A stretch of DNA of 64,000 nucleotides from Pelobium manganitolerans (GTDB lineage: Bacteria; Bacteroidota; Bacteroidia; Sphingobacteriales; Sphingobacteriaceae): positions 159,697-223,696 of the forward strand of contig NZ_MBTA01000030.1 of the NCBI RefSeq assembly GCF_003609575.1. The letters run 5' to 3'. Each line of letters begins with the position of its first letter. The first letter of the stretch is position 1. Below, one piece after another: positions 46,026-53,957 of the stretch. The notes below the pieces were generated by a model. It searched no databases. It saw nothing but the letters and a program-made list of their open reading frames with translations, and had not been told where the DNA came from. The translations under genes and the position numbers were made by a program.

Positions 46026-46604
46026 ATGAAACAACTTTTACTTTTTATCATTATAGGTACTTTAATTTATGGTTGCCAAAGCAAGCAAGAACGGGATATC
46101 GAAAAGATGAATTCTCAAGTGAAAAAAGAAATTCAGGATCGTGCTTTCAAAATGAATGCTACCGTAGAGTTTCTGGATTTTAAGTTTGTTAAATGCGACA
46201 CTATAGATGAAAATGATTTGTTGGAGAGTAAGGCAAGCCGATTTCAAGAGAAAGCCATTTCTTTCTACAAGCAGGGAAGCAACGAACTTGACTTTGCGAA
46301 TTTAAGCCAACGAAAAATGTTGCAGTATAGGGATTTAGGATGGAGCTCCCTTTATTATTCAGAAAAGCAAGATTTTAATGACTATATGAAAAAAGCTCAA
46401 GAAGCGAAAGATTCTGCAGACTTTTATCAAACGAAGGACAGCTTGATTCAGCTTAAAATAAAAGCCAACCATAATCCAAAAAACATATTCGAAACATCAT
46501 TTTTTGTAAAGGCTCGGCTACATACCAAGCAAAATACAGAAAACTTATTAGATACCCTTTACTTTCACTTTGATGAAAATCACAAAATATTAAGAGCCGA
46601 ATAA
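46026..46604 (+). CDS. Small lipoprotein of unknown function
   Basis: The 192-residue protein has a lipobox (IIIGTLIYGC) followed by a charged helical region (SKQERDIEKMNSQVKKEIQDRAF) and no recognised domain. It stands alone on the plus strand between the restriction operon and the DUF6520 group. Function unknown. Confidence 0.8.
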   Translation: MKQLLLFIIIGTLIYGCQSKQERDIEKMNSQVKKEIQDRAFKMNATVEFLDFKFVKCDTIDENDLLESKASRFQEKAISFYKQGSNELDFANLSQRKMLQYRDLGWSSLYYSEKQDFNDYMKKAQEAKDSADFYQTKDSLIQLKIKANHNPKNIFETSFFVKARLHTKQNTENLLDTLYFHFDENHKILRAE

Positions 46605-46780
46605 CTTTGGCCACTCAAAACCTTTAATGTTTGTGTTTTATCCACAAATTTTAATGTTTAGCATTCCATTTAAAAGATTTGGGCGGTTAGAGGATTTACC
46701 ATATAATTACGTGTATTAGGTACTCAATTTCTTATACGGTTAGCACCTATTGTGAAATTCATATTAGTCATTCTTGATAA
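46605..46780. other. Short AT-rich spacer
   Basis: No gene or clear structure is seen before the open-ended fragment that starts at 46,781. Confidence 0.35.
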
Positions 46781-46996
46781 GCTCATAGGCTTAGTTATAA
46801 ATTTACAATAGAAAACAAAGATATTGAAGTCAATTTTACCGGCGAAGAATACGCGGTAAATATTGGCGGAGAATTTTGGGCAAATATTTATGCCCGTATA
46901 GACGACCACTGTAATGTAGTGTGGATAAGCAATGTTCCGGTAGAAGCAACCCTTTTAAGGCAAATCGGGTGCGAAATTGAGCGTTGCGATATGTAA
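46781..46996 (+). pseudogene. Gene remnant lacking a start codon
   Basis: After two in-frame stops (TGA TAA) the frame is open for 71 codons and looks coding: FTIENKDIEVNFTGEEYAV, GGEFWANIYARID, VEATLLRQIGCEIERCDM. There is no ATG, GTG or TTG at the beginning, so this is probably the C-terminal remnant of a small protein. The family is not recognised. Confidence 0.5.
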
Positions 46997-47083
46997 TTAA
47001 ATCTTGAGCTTTTCGATATTATTAAAAAAAGATAGTCCAGACTTAAACACGCTGGACTACCTCTAAATAGGAAAAAGCAAATC

Positions 47084-47464
47084 TTAATATTCCGTATTAC
47101 TAATTACCGCTTGTTCATCCGCGGTTGATTCTACAAAGTGCGTGCTGGTAGCACTGTTCAATTGCGCTTGGATATTTAAGCTGCTTTTCAGTGTAGCGGT
47201 CGGCGAACTAGGGTTATTCACAAAGCTCTGGTCAACTGCAATGCGGCAGGCTTTCTCGTCATCCTGCGAGCAAGCTTCGCCTTCCGGCGCCAATTGCCAC
47301 TTACTCTCATCTTCCACATTTGCTTCGCTGTAATTTGGCCCTGCGTATTCAAAAATAAGCATATCCAACTTAGCAGAATCTGCAGATTTAAACGCGGTAC
47401 TGGCAAAGGCAAGTACCAATCCGATCAATAAGGCAGCCATTCCTGCCATTCCTGATTTTTTCAT
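47084..47464 (-). CDS. DUF6520-family small exported protein
   Basis: The 126-residue protein has an N-terminal signal helix (MAALLIGLVLAFASTAF) and a cysteine pair in EACSQDDEKACRIAV, the pattern of the Bacteroidota DUF6520 family. Such genes often accompany SusC/SusD and MauE-like genes. It is the last gene of a leftward three-gene group. The two cysteines may form a disulfide or be substrates of the neighbouring redox-associated protein, which is inference. Confidence 0.8.
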   Translation of the reverse strand: MKKSGMAGMAALLIGLVLAFASTAFKSADSAKLDMLIFEYAGPNYSEANVEDESKWQLAPEGEACSQDDEKACRIAVDQSFVNNPSSPTATLKSSLNIQAQLNSATSTHFVESTADEQAVISNTEY

Positions 47465-47604
47465 AACATCGATTTTTTAAATGAAGCTACTTTGTAGGCA
47501 GTAGCTTTAGCCTTTTTTAGCCAATGTTTTTAAACCTGGGCAGACAACATGGCAAAGATTGATGGGCTTTCTGCATCACCCCTTTGGCGTTCCTTTGATG
47601 ATAA

Positions 47605-48033
47605 CTATTCCTCCCTTTTTAAATGAAAAACTAAACCTGCCACATTTAAAGCAAGCAACAGCAGGTTCACAATTAAATGCTGTGTCCAGTTCAGCGAGGC
47701 AATGAGTCCTCCACATGAACAGGGTACACGTTCGAAAGCTTTAACTTTGATAAAAATGATATACAGACTAAAAACAGTCAGCAAACCCAACGAAAGCCGA
47801 TAGCCCCATCTTCTACTAACAGGTATAATCAACAGCATCGCGGTGATATACTCCGCAAGCGGAAGCTGGATCAACAGGATTTCCGCCATCCAATGTGGAA
47901 TCGGCTGTAAGTACAGGCTTTGCAGGCTTCCATTTAAATCCATAAGCTTACTCGATGCGCTGTACACCCATATCAAAATAAGTGGGCAATAGCTATATTT
48001 CAGCAAACGGATAATGGATAAGTGCTTTTTCAT
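47605..48033 (-). CDS. MauE/DoxX-family redox-associated membrane protein
   Basis: The 142-residue protein has four membrane helices and a CSCGG motif (RVPCSCGGLIASLNW), typical of MauE/DoxX-like proteins that assist disulfide handling. It fits with the TlpA-like thioredoxin gene 13 kb upstream in the same island. An inverted repeat AAGCTAC/GTAGCTT (about 47,483-47,508) between it and the DUF6520 gene could act as a processing or attenuation hairpin. Confidence 0.85.
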   Translation of the reverse strand: MKKHLSIIRLLKYSYCPLILIWVYSASSKLMDLNGSLQSLYLQPIPHWMAEILLIQLPLAEYITAMLLIIPVSRRWGYRLSLGLLTVFSLYIIFIKVKAFERVPCSCGGLIASLNWTQHLIVNLLLLALNVAGLVFHLKREE

Positions 48034-48087
48034 TCTTAAACTGCTATTCGCGTTAACTCGAATTTGGTCATGACTACGGTTAATTAA

Positions 48088-48480
48088 TTAGTGTAGATAA
48101 GAGATACTGATGTTCAACGAATCCCTTTTACTCAATTGGTTATTGATGATAACCGCCTCCGATTTCTTGCTCAAGTCCAGCAATTTCCCGTCATCATTGA
48201 CTGCCGTCGGTCTGGCTACGGCGCTATTAACCTGGTTAAAGTTCACGGGTATCCGCCCCGCCAATGAGCTATGTAACATCTCGGCAATATATTGGCATAT
48301 GCCGGTGCTCATGTTGTCTAAATAAGCTTCTTGTGTACCGCTTAATAAAAAGTGCTCCTTCATCCAATTAACTAAGTCTGCTAAGCCCTCAAGTTCTGCC
48401 AACAGCTCGTCCTCATCTAGTGCATATAAAGCGTTTACAAAAGTTTGTACACCCATTGGTGTAAATGGTAATTTTTCCAT
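48088..48480 (-). CDS. Hypothetical protein heading the MauE/DUF6520 group
   Basis: This 130-residue soluble acidic protein (MEKLPFTPMGVQTFVNALYALDEDELLAELEGLADL) has no recognised domain. It lacks a signal peptide. It is the first gene of the leftward group controlled, by inference, by LytTR-type direct repeats located 104-138 bp upstream. Confidence 0.75.
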   Translation of the reverse strand: MEKLPFTPMGVQTFVNALYALDEDELLAELEGLADLVNWMKEHFLLSGTQEAYLDNMSTGICQYIAEMLHSSLAGRIPVNFNQVNSAVARPTAVNDDGKLLDLSKKSEAVIINNQLSKRDSLNISISYLH

Positions 48481-48583
48481 GTCGATAATTTTAATTTAAA
48501 AGGTTTAAAGATTTTTGGGGCGCCCTAATGAGAGCTAAGGTAGAATACGCTACGGCAGAAAACGGCATAGATTAGCAGTGTTA

Positions 48584-48618
48584 TGCGCGGTTGGTAGTAA
48601 AATTCTGCGCAGTTGGTA
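48584..48618. promoter_or_regulatory. Direct repeats resembling a LytTR binding site
   Basis: TGCGCGGTTGGTA (48,584) and TGCGCAGTTGGTA (48,606) are direct repeats with a 22-bp period, and the core CAGTTGGT fits the known LytTR direct-repeat consensus ([TA][AC][CA]GTTN[AG][TG]). They lie between the leftward MauE group and the rightward LytTR gene, so the LytTR protein may control both. Confidence 0.65.
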
Positions 48619-48812
48619 TTTCTCTTAGAGATATTTTCTTTAACTTGAGCTTATCTATCAACCTAAATCATACGGCTATGAATTAAACTGCTTTGTACTT
48701 TTTGTGCTTTAAAAATTAATTCCACCTTTTTAGCCTCTTTTACTGAGAGGGGCATGCTGCGCATCTACCTATTTTCCAGTGTATATTTTCTTTAAAAAAC
48801 CGCAAACAAAAA

Positions 48813-49643
48813 ATGAAGAGAAAAACAGTACAGGCGGAGAAAGACAGTTATCCGTCCCGTCCATACCGTTGGTTAATGGCAGTCTCGACTGCACATTTCA
48901 TTGTTACGTATAACCAGGATAAGAACACCTTGCTAATTATGACGCAGCTGAACTACTGGTTGGCGATGGCAGTAAGCATTGTCGTGGCTATTCTTATGAT
49001 CAATGCTGTTACCTTAACATCCAAGGAACTGGATAAGCTTTACAACTGGGAAGTGTTTCCGCTAAAAAGAATTGTGTTGCAAATGCTGTTCGGGCTTCTG
49101 TTGCCGCTTATCATAGACGTTCTGTTAATTTGGGCCTTCTTTGCTTTTTTCGGACATGATTTCTGGAGCAGCCGCTTTATGAAACAGGAGCTTAAATTGA
49201 TACTGGTGCTTTTGATAGCGCTCAATATGCTGTATTTTGCCATTTACTATAAGTCTGCACTAAACCGGCACAAACAAGAGGCGGCAGTAAAAATTCCGGC
49301 TTCGCTGGGCAAAAAGAAATTGGCTATAGCGCCCGAAGAAATTGCATATGCCTACCGACAAGATCATTATGGGTACATCATATGCAAAAGCGGACACAGC
49401 TTTCACACAGACTGCAGTATCGAAAAATTAAAAACGTTGCTTCCAGCAACTAAATTTATCCAAACAAGGCGGCATATGATTGTTTCTCTGGATGCAATTC
49501 AGTCCTATGAACCTTACGGGAACGGCCAAGGGAAAATCTTTATGAGATGTGCGACCGACAACGGATTTAACGAAATCATTACGCGCGAATTTTTTCCGGC
49601 CTTTAAACAAAGGATGCTAGCGCTTTTAGCTACAGTAGATTGA
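48813..49643 (+). CDS. LytTR-family membrane regulator
   Basis: The 276-residue protein has four hydrophobic helices in the first 155 residues (STAHFIVTY, YWLAMAVSIVVAILMINAV, LQMLFGLLLPLIIDVLLIWAF, LILVLLIALNMLYFAIYY) and a C-terminal LytTR DNA-binding domain (LAIAPEEIAYAYRQDHYGYIICKSGHSF ... FIQTRRHMIVSLDAIQSYEP). LytTR proteins bind direct repeats; a fitting pair lies upstream at 48,584-48,618. It probably regulates the divergent MauE/DUF6520 group. Confidence 0.9.
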   Translation: MKRKTVQAEKDSYPSRPYRWLMAVSTAHFIVTYNQDKNTLLIMTQLNYWLAMAVSIVVAILMINAVTLTSKELDKLYNWEVFPLKRIVLQMLFGLLLPLIIDVLLIWAFFAFFGHDFWSSRFMKQELKLILVLLIALNMLYFAIYYKSALNRHKQEAAVKIPASLGKKKLAIAPEEIAYAYRQDHYGYIICKSGHSFHTDCSIEKLKTLLPATKFIQTRRHMIVSLDAIQSYEPYGNGQGKIFMRCATDNGFNEIITREFFPAFKQRMLALLATVD

Positions 49644-49699
49644 AAATTGAAAAGGAAAAAATAAAAATTCAAAAAGTAAAGCCCAATTGTTCCAAGCGG

Positions 49700-50310
49700 C
49701 CGGACGGCCTTCGGAGTTATGAGCTTGAAGCCCGGAAAATCTTTTACAGTAGAAAAATTCAAAATTAAAAAAGGTAACGCACTTAGTGTCCCGCGCGATA
49801 AGTCCGGCCTTCCGAATTTTGGCAGTGAAGCCCGGAAAATCTTTTGCAGAAACATTAAAGCTTGCACTGCCCCGAGCAAACCGCCGAAGTGGTGCAGAAA
49901 CTTTGTTAACGCACTCCCGTTCCCACGGCTTCGGTTTGCGTTCAAAGATTTCCCGCAGGCGTAACAAACAAAATGAGGTCAGCCTTGATTTTTGGTCCTT
50001 TTTATCAAGAAAAAGGACTAGCCCTAGTGGCGATGAACGAAAAAAGCAGAATGCTATACCCAGCGGCAAGCAGCTAAAAACACGGCCTCGGTTTTGCGCT
50101 CAAAGATTTCCCGCAGGCGTAACAAACAAAATGAGGTCAGCCTTGACCTTTGGTCCTTTTGGTCAAGCCAAATGCGTAGCATTCTTGAGGGCAAAAAAAA
50201 GCAATAAAAACTACCGAAAACTGCGAAGCAATCTTGAATGCGTTAGAAAATGGATAATTAAGGAATGAAAAAAAGGACTAGCCCTACTGGCGATGAACGA
50301 ATAGCAACAC
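49700..50310. repeat. Nested dispersed-type repeats with hairpins
   Basis: Several segments recur: TGAAGCCCGGAAAATCTTTT at 49,727 and 49,827; CAAAGATTTCCCGCAGGCGT followed by AACAAACAAAATGAGGTCAG at 49,943 and 50,100; and AAAAAGGACTAGCCCTA with CTGGCGATGAACGAA or GTGGCGATGAACGAA at 50,011 and 50,268. A GTCCTTTTT/AAAAAGGAC hairpin spans about 49,998-50,019. The long open frames over this region have repeat-like, non-coding composition, so I do not call genes here. Confidence 0.7.
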
Positions 50311-50575
50311 AAACTTTTACTGATATTAAACACAAAAAAAATAGAAAACCTTTTGCATTAATCAAAAAGAAAAATTTTATATTAGTACTTAGGTCATGGC
50401 TTATTGATAACATTGGAGGCGTTTCTTAACCACGAAAACCGCCCCGGATTACCTATCACTATGAACAAGACCTTAAAAAACAATTCAACCGGCTATATCC
50501 ATAGCCCGGCTTTATCATTCAATATATTTCCGGTTTTCTTAAATCAACACTTTCTTTCACTTAACTGCTTTCGCC

Positions 50576-50911
50576 ATGAATGACAAATTGATGCCCAAAA
50601 TTTGCCAGATAGAGAAGGCGGTAAGCAATATCGAGAAACTGATGAATGTCTTGATTCGGGAAAGCATGACGGCGCGGACCGCCGAAGCACTGTCTGAACT
50701 CACCGTCGCCCTACAAAGACTGCCTAAGGAGACTAATGATGAAAATGAGGTATGGTTTGACTCTTATGATCTGATGAAGCATTACAAAATCAGCCGAACT
50801 ACCTTATACCGTTGGCGAAAGAACAAACTTTTGACTCCATCGTATTTAGGGCAAAAGTACATGTTTAAGAAGTCGGACATCGAAAAGATATTGGCACAAG
50901 CACCAACATAA
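50576..50911 (+). CDS. Helix-turn-helix protein (excisionase-like HTH_17)
   Basis: The 111-residue protein has an N-terminal helical part and a C-terminal MerR/excisionase-like helix-turn-helix (WFDSYDLMKHYKISRTTLYRWRKNKLLTPSYLGQKYMFKKSDIEKIL). Such proteins regulate or assist integration elements in Bacteroidota. It lies just before two tandem repeat arrays and the DUF6266 cassette. A leader hairpin (CCGGCTAT/ATAGCCCGG) lies near 50,489-50,509. Confidence 0.8.
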   Translation: MNDKLMPKICQIEKAVSNIEKLMNVLIRESMTARTAEALSELTVALQRLPKETNDENEVWFDSYDLMKHYKISRTTLYRWRKNKLLTPSYLGQKYMFKKSDIEKILAQAPT

Positions 50912-50961
50912 AATTCGGAGAAGTAAGTAGTGAATTCTTTTTGTCGAGTGTTAAGCCTGTT

Positions 50962-50999
50962 TTAAGTATTCCTTAAGTATTCTTTAAGTATTCCTTAAG
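50962..50999. repeat. 11-bp tandem repeat, 3.5 copies
   Basis: TTAAGTATTCC, TTAAGTATTCT, TTAAGTATTCC and TTAAG follow each other without gaps. With the 20-bp array next to it, this resembles an iteron or regulatory array between the HTH gene and the DUF6266 cassette. Confidence 0.8.
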
Positions 51000-51043
51000 C
51001 GGACGAGTAAAATGTAAAAGTGCAAAAAACAGTGGAATTGGTG

Positions 51044-51090
51044 TTTCAACGTCTACCAAATTGTTTCAACGTCTACCATTTTGTTTCACG
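51044..51090. repeat. 20-bp tandem repeat, 2.3 copies
   Basis: TTTCAACGTCTACCA is repeated at 51,044 and 51,064, and TTTCA starts a third partial copy at 51,084, each 20 bp apart (two helical turns). This spacing is expected for protein binding on one face of DNA. Confidence 0.75.
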
Positions 51091-51206
51091 CACCTTCCAA
51101 CTATTGACAAGCTCATAGCCGATGCCGTAGGTTTGTACCGTCAAATATGAATTACCGGTAAAACATTGACAAACAAACAGATTGTTAAATTTTAAAAATT
51201 CAGAAA

Positions 51207-51779
51207 ATGGCAAAATCAATCGGAAATGTAGTTACCACTGGATTCAGTGGGCTCATCGGAAAATTACTGGTCTTCAGACAGCGTGCTGGAAAAACCTTCG
51301 TGGGCGACAGGCCGGTAAAATCATCAAAAGCGCCGACCGACAAAATGCTGGAGGTCCGCGCAAAATTCAAAAAAGCAATCGTCTATGCTAAGGCGGTCAT
51401 CCGCGTAGATGACGAGCTGAGCGCTGCCTATGCGGCGAAAGCTAACAAAGGGCAAAGTGGCTTTAACCTTGCCTTTGCAGACTACATGAAGGCACCTGTG
51501 TTTTTGGAAATGCCAGAGTTTCCAGAATATACCGGCAAAAAAGACGAAAGTCTGTCCGTCATGGTCACAGACGACTTCAAAGTCGCTTCCGTTCATTTCA
51601 CAATCCAGGATGCAGGAGGTGCCGTGCTGGAAAGCGGCGAGGCAACCGGAATAGAAGACAGCCCATTATGGGTTTATCAAACTACCGCAGCCCATGCCAG
51701 TGTGTCCGGTGCAACAATCAAGATCGTGGCAAAAGATCTTCCCGGGAATGCCACGACAGAAGAAGTGACCTTGCTGTAA
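51207..51779 (+). CDS. DUF6266-like protein (first copy)
   Basis: The 190-residue protein starts MAKSIGNVVTTGFSGLIGKLLVFRQRAGKTFV, the N-terminal pattern of DUF6266-like proteins (a glycine-rich start and a conserved basic stretch), followed by a beta-rich C-terminal half (VASVHFTIQDAGGAVLESGEATGIED). It has no signal peptide. It is the first gene of a five-gene cassette; the second gene starts 13 bp later and shares the N-terminal layout. Confidence 0.7.
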   Translation: MAKSIGNVVTTGFSGLIGKLLVFRQRAGKTFVGDRPVKSSKAPTDKMLEVRAKFKKAIVYAKAVIRVDDELSAAYAAKANKGQSGFNLAFADYMKAPVFLEMPEFPEYTGKKDESLSVMVTDDFKVASVHFTIQDAGGAVLESGEATGIEDSPLWVYQTTAAHASVSGATIKIVAKDLPGNATTEEVTLL

Positions 51780-51792
51780 CATCTCTGCTGTT

Positions 51793-52419
51793 ATGACAAA
51801 AGTAATCATGAAAGGCCCCTTCGCGGGCCTTTCTAAAAAATCGGGTGAAATGGTGCTGTATGTACGCAACGGGAAGACATACTTACGCAAATTACCCGCT
51901 AAGCCTAATGGGCGCCAACCATCGGAAAAACAAAAACTGGTGCGGCAACGTTTCGGATTCGTACAGGATATGGTTAAAAGGAATGTAGAGCTGGCCCACT
52001 TGGGTTTTCGCGCTTACGCCGGTCGGGAATGTAAAATTTTTGCCAGTAGCCTCTTAGCGGTTTCAGCATTTAACGGCGAGCGTTTCGAGCCAAAAATGCC
52101 TGCGATAAAGTTCAGCTACGGCAAACTGAGACCGAGGTTTCACTTAAGGCTGGAAAATACCGACGGCCAGTTAAATGTGGGCTGGGGTGCTCCAGAAAAA
52201 CAAAATGAACACCAATTGGTGGTCATACTTGCTGCACGCACCGGCGCTATTAATTGGGCAATATGTCCGTTAAGTAAAAAAGCTTGCCGGTTGCCTTTGC
52301 ATAAAAATGCCGAAAACTATTTATACGCTTTTACCACAGATGCCGCAGCGAACGACAGCTCTAAAACAGTGTACTTTGGGCATATGAAGAAAGGAGGTTC
52401 GAAATGGATTTCGGATTAA
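51793..52419 (+). CDS. DUF6266-like protein (second copy)
   Basis: The 208-residue protein (GPFAGLSKKSGEMVLYVRNGKTYLRKLPAKPNGRQPSEKQKLVRQRF) follows the DUF6266 pattern seen in Bacteroidota and is a distant relative of the gene before it. The C-terminal region is beta-rich. Its stop overlaps the start of the DUF5675 gene by 16 bp. The final codons also create a perfect Shine-Dalgarno sequence for that gene. Confidence 0.75.
   Translation: MTKVIMKGPFAGLSKKSGEMVLYVRNGKTYLRKLPAKPNGRQPSEKQKLVRQRFGFVQDMVKRNVELAHLGFRAYAGRECKIFASSLLAVSAFNGERFEPKMPAIKFSYGKLRPRFHLRLENTDGQLNVGWGAPEKQNEHQLVVILAARTGAINWAICPLSKKACRLPLHKNAENYLYAFTTDAAANDSSKTVYFGHMKKGGSKWISD
52390..52396 (+). promoter_or_regulatory. Strong Shine-Dalgarno sequence before the DUF5675 gene
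   Basis: AAAGGAGG lies 7 bp before ATG at 52,404 and fully complements the 3' end of 16S rRNA. Such strong sites are rare in Bacteroidota genes, which makes this start stand out. It is embedded in the last codons of the preceding gene. Confidence 0.7.
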
Positions 52420-52880
52420 AAGTGGTAAGGATAGCCAAAGGAGCCAACTCCACGCTCAGCCACCTCTATGCAAACGGTGTTTTTCTTAATTACTTATTGG
52501 AAGATAAGCTGTCCACAACTAAAACAGCCGGGCTAACCTGCATACCCGAGGGCGAGTATACGCTTATGCGCAATACCACAGCAGGGATGAACACCAGATA
52601 CAGGGAGCGTTTTCCTAAGATGCACCGTGGCATGTTGCAGATCTGCGGGATTCCGGATTTTGATTTAGTATTCTTACATATCGGCAATACGCACCTGGAC
52701 ACGCATGGCTGCCCCTTAACCGGCACATACTGGCAAAAGCGGGGCGATGATTTCGAGGTCTGCCAGTCGGAAGCGGCATATCGCTATGTCTATCCGCTTT
52801 TGGACAAGCTTTTAGAGGCCGGCGAAATCAAACTAAAGGTCGAGAACAAAACCGCCGCACCATGGAACAGTTTGTTTTAG
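52404..52880 (+). CDS. DUF5675-family protein
   Basis: The 158-residue protein matches DUF5675 along its length: LKVVRIAKGANSTLSHLYANGVF, IPEGEYTLMRNTTAGMNTRYRERFPKMHRGMLQICGIPDFDLVFLHIGNTHLDTHGCPLTG. The conserved His, Asp and Cys (HIGNTHLDTHGCPL) resemble a metal- or nucleophile-based site, and the family is often near holin-like genes in phage-related loci. Its stop overlaps the next start by 19 bp. A lysis or cell-wall role is suggested by context only. Confidence 0.8.
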   Translation: MDFGLKVVRIAKGANSTLSHLYANGVFLNYLLEDKLSTTKTAGLTCIPEGEYTLMRNTTAGMNTRYRERFPKMHRGMLQICGIPDFDLVFLHIGNTHLDTHGCPLTGTYWQKRGDDFEVCQSEAAYRYVYPLLDKLLEAGEIKLKVENKTAAPWNSLF

Positions 52881-53149
52881 AAGGCCACATCGGCAGCCTT
52901 GTAGCTTCCTTTCTGCTGGGGCTAATCGCCTATTTCATCAAACAGCTGCATAAAGACTTTAAAAAAGTAGTGCAAGACCTAGATGAAATGCGGTCGGCAA
53001 ATGCGATACGCTACGCAGAAACCCAAGCTGCGCACAAACTGCTGAACCAGCGGCTCGATTTCATGGAATGGCGCCTAGATATGATGGCGCCCTTGAGTAA
53101 ATCTAATTTGACAACATTAAGCAAAAAGAAAAATGAAACAGATCAATAA
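52862..53149 (+). CDS. Small membrane protein with coiled coil
   Basis: The 95-residue protein has one N-terminal membrane helix (GSLVASFLLGLIAYFI) and a coiled coil behind it (KDFKKVVQDLDEMRSANAIRYAETQAAHKLLNQRLDFMEWRLDMM), a layout like phage XhlA-type or spanin-like lysis accessories. It overlaps the genes on both sides by about 17-19 bp. Confidence 0.7.
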   Translation: MEQFVLEGHIGSLVASFLLGLIAYFIKQLHKDFKKVVQDLDEMRSANAIRYAETQAAHKLLNQRLDFMEWRLDMMAPLSKSNLTTLSKKKNETDQ

Positions 53150-53360
53150 AAAACTGGGCATCGTAGGGCGTCTAAAATCGCCCACCCCAAAATTCTTTAA
53201 AACCATCCGCAACATTGGGCTAGCACTGGGCGCCGTTGGCGCTACCTTGCTCACTGCCCCTGTGGCACTGCCCACAGGCCTGCTCACTGTTGCCGGTTAC
53301 CTTGCAACCGCCGGTCTGGTAGCTTCTGCCATCAGCCAAAGCGTACAGGAACAGGAATAA
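53133..53360 (+). CDS. Small two-helix membrane protein, holin-like
   Basis: The 75-residue protein has a basic N-terminus and two hydrophobic segments (NIGLALGAVGATLLTAPVAL, GLLTVAGYLATAGLVASAIS), compatible with a small holin. It is the last gene of the cassette and precedes a strong terminator. The holin role is inferred from size and context. Confidence 0.65.
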   Translation: MKQINKKLGIVGRLKSPTPKFFKTIRNIGLALGAVGATLLTAPVALPTGLLTVAGYLATAGLVASAISQSVQEQE

Positions 53361-53378
53361 GCTTACATAACATCGAAG

Positions 53379-53414
53379 AAAATCCGCAGGCTAAAATACT
53401 CTTGCGGATTTTTT
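53379..53414 (+). terminator. Terminator of the DUF6266-DUF5675 cassette
   Basis: AAAATCCGCA pairs with TGCGGATTTTTT around a 14-nt loop and runs into T residues. It closes the five-gene cassette. Confidence 0.9.
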
Positions 53415-53705
53415 ATTGTCACTATTTTACGTAAAAAGGTGACAAAATAACTATAAAAACGTCTTAAATATCCGATTAGGCATCTCTCAAGTAAATGGCT
53501 CAAAGGGTTTTTGCGCTCAATCTTATTAAATTAATTTCCAGTAGATGCCCATATAGCGCTTTGTTTTTCTAGATGTACCAACAAAATATGGTAGACAGAA
53601 AAAGCATATTGCTTTAAATTAAATCCTGCACTGTTGCATTTTTTGCAACGGTTCAGGAAGTTAGGGGTGTTTTAATTCATTGCTGATATTTATTATATTA
53701 CATTT
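53415..53705. other. Right island margin without a gene
   Basis: No gene is seen between the cassette terminator and the attR repeat. The composition is AT-rich. Confidence 0.5.
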
Positions 53706-53957
53706 TGCATGCTCATATTGTAGCTTGGGGTTGCCGAAGAATGTCGGGCAATTATGAATACCACCAACCTGTCAATCCCGCACAAATTGGCAAATGTCTT
53801 TTAAGTGGGCGTTCGTCTTTTTGATTGCCGATCACCAGCAACAATAACGCACAACTGATAATCTGTTAAAACAAAAAAGCCTGTAAATCTTTAATTTACA
53901 GGCTTTTAATCGTTTTTGACATTAGTCTTAGCGGAATGGACGGGACTCGAACCCGCG
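53706..53957. repeat. Right attachment repeat (attR)
   Basis: This is the right copy of the 252-bp direct repeat. It includes the terminator hairpin 53,875-53,907 and the 3' end of the intact tRNA-Asp. It differs from attL at three positions just downstream of the tRNA. Confidence 0.9.

Larger units (their letters stand above)
21044..53957. mobile_element. Genomic island integrated at tRNA-Asp
   Basis: A 252-bp segment at 21,044-21,295 recurs at 53,706-53,957 with three mismatches, exactly 32,662 bp apart. The right copy includes the 3' end of a complete tRNA-Asp gene, while the left copy has only the last 26 nt of it, the classic result of site-specific integration at a tRNA 3' end. The interior carries defence genes, uptake genes and several broken genes. 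No integrase or conjugation gene is visible; a mobilisation-type gene is frameshifted. The island was therefore probably mobilised in trans or has lost its own machinery. Confidence 0.88.

Noticed and set aside
49786..50268. A 160-codon open frame in the repeat zone
   Set aside because: The frame runs through nested DNA repeats, has a low-complexity basic composition and no start signal, so it is probably spurious.
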